Positions 14,201 through 20,200 of a stretch of DNA of 64,000 nt are shown piece by piece. The notes below the pieces were generated by a model. It was given only the letters and a program-made list of their open reading frames with translations, had not been told where the DNA came from and made no database searches. This stretch comes from Bacillota bacterium (GTDB lineage: Bacteria; Bacillota_I; Bacilli_A; Izemoplasmatales; UBA1188). The position numbers and the translations under genes were made by a program. How positions within the stretch are numbered: position 1 is the first letter of the stretch; each line of letters begins with the position of its first letter. The DNA lies in NCBI GenBank assembly GCA_023410715.1, contig JAEYPN010000011.1, positions 21,392 through 85,391 of the forward strand. Direction: 5' to 3'.

Positions 14201-17200
14201 AGCACTATTATAAACACCAGTAATAAAGGAATTTCCATTTGCTTGACCTACTGGTCCAGCAACATACATATTTCCCAAAACTGATCCCGATGTTGAAAAG
14301 TTCTTGATGTTGGCATTAGTAACGAAGCCAAACAAACCAACATAATTATTTGAAGAAAAGTATAAATCTAAAATAAAGTTTACACCATTACCATCGAATG
14401 TACCATTAAATGTTTTCCCATCAAAACCAATTGGACGATAATTTATATTAGTTAAGTCAATAATGGTTACACCATTGGCTACTTTAATATACATACCAGC
14501 CATATTTAATCCACCATTGACAATATCAGCAATTGTCTTGATATCATTTGCATTATTAACGATAATAGGATCATCCTCAGTACCACTACCATCACTTGTT
14601 AATAAACTCTTTGAACTTACACTTACTATTGAGTTTTCTTTTATTAAGGTTAATCCATGACTTGCAAATATTTTTAATTGTGGATAATAGATTGTTAATT
14701 TTCCATTTGGCATTGAAGGTGAAATTAACGTCCACTTATCAGAGGTAAAAATAATATAACCATCAATAATTAAATTAGGTCCAGTTAAATCTTCTGTACT
14801 TAAGCCCTTAACATTTTCAGTTTCATCAGTGTCTCCACAAGCTTTAATTGCTTTAGTTTTTGTGCCATTATATGCAAAATTTTCAATTACCATTCTATCG
14901 TAATAAGAATTTTCAATAGCTCCTAAATTCTTACCAATAATTCCCCCAACTAAAGAGTTACCTAGTACTACTCCACGGTTATAAACTTCTTCAATAATTC
15001 CATTATTTACTCCAACAATACCACCAACATTAGTTGTTCCACTAACCGTGTTAACATTGTACGTATATTGAATTAGTGAATCTTGACCATTATAACCAGC
15101 AATACCACCAACGTTATTTGTTCCACTAACTATGGCATTGACATAGACATCACTAATTAAAGAATTAGAGTATCCAGCTACACCACCAACATAATCAACA
15201 CCCGTTATACTTCCAGTTACAGATAGATTCTTTATACTACCATTTGTGATATAACCAAATAATCCTTGATAATTACCTCCGCTAATATTAACGGTGAAGT
15301 TCATACCATTTCCATCAAAATGACCTTTAAAAGGTTTTAATAATGAACCAATTGGAACATATGTTGAAGAAAGATCAATGTTCCCAATAGTTGTTGTAAT
15401 CACTTTGTAATATACATTACTTGTATTATTACCACTTAAAACATATAAAGATAAATAATTCATGTCCTGATATGTTCTAATTTCATATGGTTTATCACTA
15501 ATTCCATATCCACTAAACATATAAGTTGTTACTGAATTATATGAATCAGCTTTTTGCATTTCGGTTCCATTACTAAAATATTTTAATTGAGGATAGAAAG
15601 CATTTGTTCCATCGCTATCTGTAAATTTCCATTTTGTCTTATCCGCAAAGTTAAATGTATATAAATTTGCATAAGATCCAACCATTTCACTATGTTGTAA
15701 TCCTATAACATCAGTGCCTGAACCACCATAATATTCACTAACTGGATTATTAACTAGAGTATATCCAGCAATTTGTGGTGATTGCATTACTTTACTAATA
15801 TCATAGTATACATTCTTATTAGTTGAATAATATGAACGTCCAAAAATACTGCCAATATATGAATTAGTCTTAGCGTAAGTTGCACCGGCTACATATGAAT
15901 TATATACATAACTACTAGAAGGATATCCGATTAAACCACCAATATAACCTATATTTCCAATAACAGTTCCTATACTATAAGTATCAGTTATAGTACCAGA
16001 ATTAGTATGTCCAACTAGACCACCAACATATTGACCTCCAGTTATATTACCAATATTGTAACAATTAGATAAAATATAAGCTGTTGATGTAGGTGTATAT
16101 GCTCCAATAACACCACCAACATACTGATTTCCAGTTATAGTAGCACTATTATAAACACCAGTAATAATGGAATTTCCATTTGCTTGACCTACTGGTCCAG
16201 CAACATACATATTTCCCAAAACTGATCCTGATGTTGAAAAGTTCTTGATGTTGGCATTAGTAACGAAGCCAAACAAACCAACATAATTATTTGAAGAAAA
16301 GTTCAAATCTAAGATAAAGTTTGCACCATTACCATCAAATGTACCATTAAATGTTTTTCCATCAAAACCAATTGGGCGATAGAAAACACCAGTCATATCA
16401 ATTGATATCACACCATCTTTGACTTTAATATTAACATTTACAAGTGTATCACCAGCATAAACAATGTCAGATATAATTTTCATATCTGTAGCATTGTTAA
16501 TGATGATTGGATCAGCTTCAGTACCTGTACCTGCAGCTGAGAAAAGAGTTGTGTTAACGGCAGATAAAGATGAATTAGTTTTTATATCTTGTAAAGCCTT
16601 TGATGAGAAAGCAACTAATTGTGGATAATAAACTGATACAACACCTTTATTGAATGTTGAATTTTGAGCATACCATTTACCAGCTGTTAAGGTAATATAA
16701 TTATCAACTAATGTATATGGTCCTGTTAAATATTTTGTTTCGATGCCTTTTATTGTATCTGTATTTGCTTTATTTCCAATCGCTGCACTAGGTTTTACCT
16801 TACCTAAAAAACCTGATGCATTACTAATGACATCAAGATCATAATAGCTTCTTAGTGTTGAACCACCAGTTTCTTGGCCAATTATCCCACCTACTTGGCT
16901 AACACCATATACAATACTATGGTTAATAACTTCAATTATTTCCCCATTATTTGTACCGACAATACCACCAACATAATTGGTTCCTGTTATGGTTAAACTA
17001 TTTGTTGAATATAAAACTGAACATTCTTTATCACTATAACCAATGACGCCACCGACATGGTTTGTACCGCTAACAGTCGCATTGACATAGACATCACTAA
17101 TTAAAGAATTAGAATATCCTGCAACACCACCAACATAATCAGTTCCTGTAATACTTCCAGTTACTGATAAATTCTTAATACTTCCATCTATAACATATCC

Positions 17201-20200
17201 AAATAAACCTTGATAATCATTTCCATTAATATTTACTGTAAAGTTTACACCATTTCCATCAAAATGACCTTTGAAAGGTTTTGATAATGAACCAATTGGG
17301 ATATATGAGGAATCAAGGGTAATATTACTAATTGTTGAAGTTGCAACTTGATAATATAACCCGCTAGTGTTGTTACCACAACTAACATATAAAGATAAGT
17401 AATCCATATCTTGATATGTTCTGATTTCATATGGTTTAATACTCGTACCAGAACCACTAAACATATAAGTTGTTACAGAATTATACGATTCTGTTTTTTG
17501 ATTTGCATTTCCATTTGCAAAATATTTTAATTGAGGATAGAAAGCATTTGTTCCATCGCTATCTATAAACTTCCATTTTGTCTTATCAGAAAATTTAAGA
17601 TCATTTATATTTCCATAAGATCCTATCATTTCACTATGTTGTAAGCCTCTAACATCTGTTCCTGAACTACCATAATAATCACCAACAGGATTATTAACTA
17701 GGGTATATCCCGTTATTTGTGGAGATTGCAATACTTGACTAATATCATAATATACATTCTTAATAGTTGAGTATACTGCACGTCCAATAAGGCTTCCAAA
17801 ATATGATCCACTTTTATAATAAGCAGCACCAGATACATACGAATTATATACGTAACTATAAGAGACATTTCCAATTAGGCCTCCAACATAACTTGAAGTT
17901 CCTGTTACTTTTCCACTACTATAAGCTTCTGTTACTGTAGCATGATCAATTTGGCCAATTAAGCCACCAACAATGTATGCAGCGGTAACATCTCCTGTAT
18001 TAAAACAATCGGAAATAATGTAAGTTGTTCCAGTTAGGTTACATGCACCAGCAACACCACCAACAAACTGATTTCCAGTTATAGTAGCGCTATTATAAAC
18101 ACCAGAAATACTTGTATTATTAATCGCATAACCAATAACCCCACCTGTATAATCTTTACCAATTACTATTCCAGATGTTGACAAGTTCTTTATTGTGGCA
18201 CTACTTACATGGCCAAATAAGCCTACATAACTAGTTGTAGGCAAGTTCAAATCTAAGATAAAGTTAACACCATTACCATTAAATATTCCATTAAATGTTT
18301 TTCCATCAAAACCAATTGGGCGATAGAAAACATCAGTTAAATCAATAACAGTTATACCTTCAGCGACTTTAATATAGACGCTTGCAAGGTTATTAGAACC
18401 GTAAACAATGTCAGATATAATTTTCATATCTGTAGCGTTGTTAACAATGATTGGATCGGCTTCAGTTCCTTCACCTGCAGCTGAGAAAATAGTTGTGTTA
18501 ACAGCAGATAAAGATGAATTAGTTTTTATGTCTTGTAAAGCCTTTGATGAGAAAGCAACTAATTGTGGATAATAAACTGATACAACGCCTTTATTGAATG
18601 TTGAATTTTGAGCATACCATTTACCAGCCGTCAAGGTAATATAATTATCAACTAATGTATATGGGCCTGTTAAATATTTTGTTTCAATACCTTTTATTGT
18701 ATCTGTATTTGCTTTATTTCCAATCGCTGCACTAGGTTTTACTTTACCTAAAAAACCTGATGCATTACTAATTACATCAAGATCATAATATCCAATAGAT
18801 GTTGAACCACCAGTTTCTTGACCAATTATGCCACCTACTTGGCTAACTCCATATACAGCACTATGGTTAATAACTTCAATTATTTCCCCATTATTTGTAC
18901 CAACAATACCACCAACATAATTGGTTCCTGTTACGGTTAAACTGTTTGTTGAATATAAAACTGAACCTTCTTTATCACTATAACCAATGACGCCACCGAC
19001 ATGGTTTATACCGTTAACAGTCGCATTGACATAGACATCACTAATTAAAGAATTAGAATATCCCGCAACACCACCAACATAATCAGTTCCTGTAATACTT
19101 CCAGTTACTGATAAATTCTTAATACTTCCATCTATAACATATCCAAATAAACCTTGATAATTATTTCCATTAATATTTACTGTAAAGTTTACACCACTTC
19201 CATCAAAATGACCTTTGAAAGGTTTTGATAATGAACCAATTGGGGTATATGTTGAAGAGAGAGTAATGTTTGCAATTACACTACCTTGTGATTGATAATA
19301 AATACCTTCTGTACTATAACCACTACTAACATATAAAGATAAGTAATCCATATCTTGATATGTTCTGATTTCATATGGTTTAGTACTTGTACCAGAACCA
19401 CTAAACATATAAGTTGTTACAGAATTATACGATTCTGTTTTTTGCTTTGCATTTCCATTTGCAAAATATTTTAATTGAGGATAGAAAGCATTTATGCCAT
19501 CACTATCTGTAAATTTCCATTTTGTTTTATCAGAAAATTTAATAACATATTGATTTGCATAAGCACCTATCATTTCACTATGTTGTAAGCCTCTAACATC
19601 TGATGATGCGATAACTTCAACTGATCCAATGGCAATATTAACAAGTGTATATGCAGAAATTTGTGGAGCTTGTAAAGCCGAACTAATATCATAATATAAA
19701 TAACTATTATATGAGTTATATGAACGTCCAATAATATTTCCAATATATGAATTACTTTTATAATAAGTTGGACCAATTACATATGCATTATAAACATTAC
19801 TATTATTAGCATAGCCGATTAAACCGCCAACATAGGAACTTGTTGCCATAACCGTTCCACTACTATATGTATCTGTTACAGTACCCATATATAAATAACC
19901 AATTAGTCCACCAACTTGATGATATCCATTTACATCACCTGTATTAAAAGAGTCTGATAGAATATAATCCTTGTTTGTAGGACTATAAGTACCGACAACT
20001 CCACCAATATAAGTACTACCAGTTATATTAGCACTGTTATAAATACCAGTTATATTTGTCGTACCTGTAGCATAACCTATAACTCCACCAACATAGTTTC
20101 TACCAATAATCGTACCAGATATTGACAGATTTTTGATATTTGCATTAGTTACATAACCAAATAAACCAACATAATCAGTTGATGAATAATTAAAATCAAT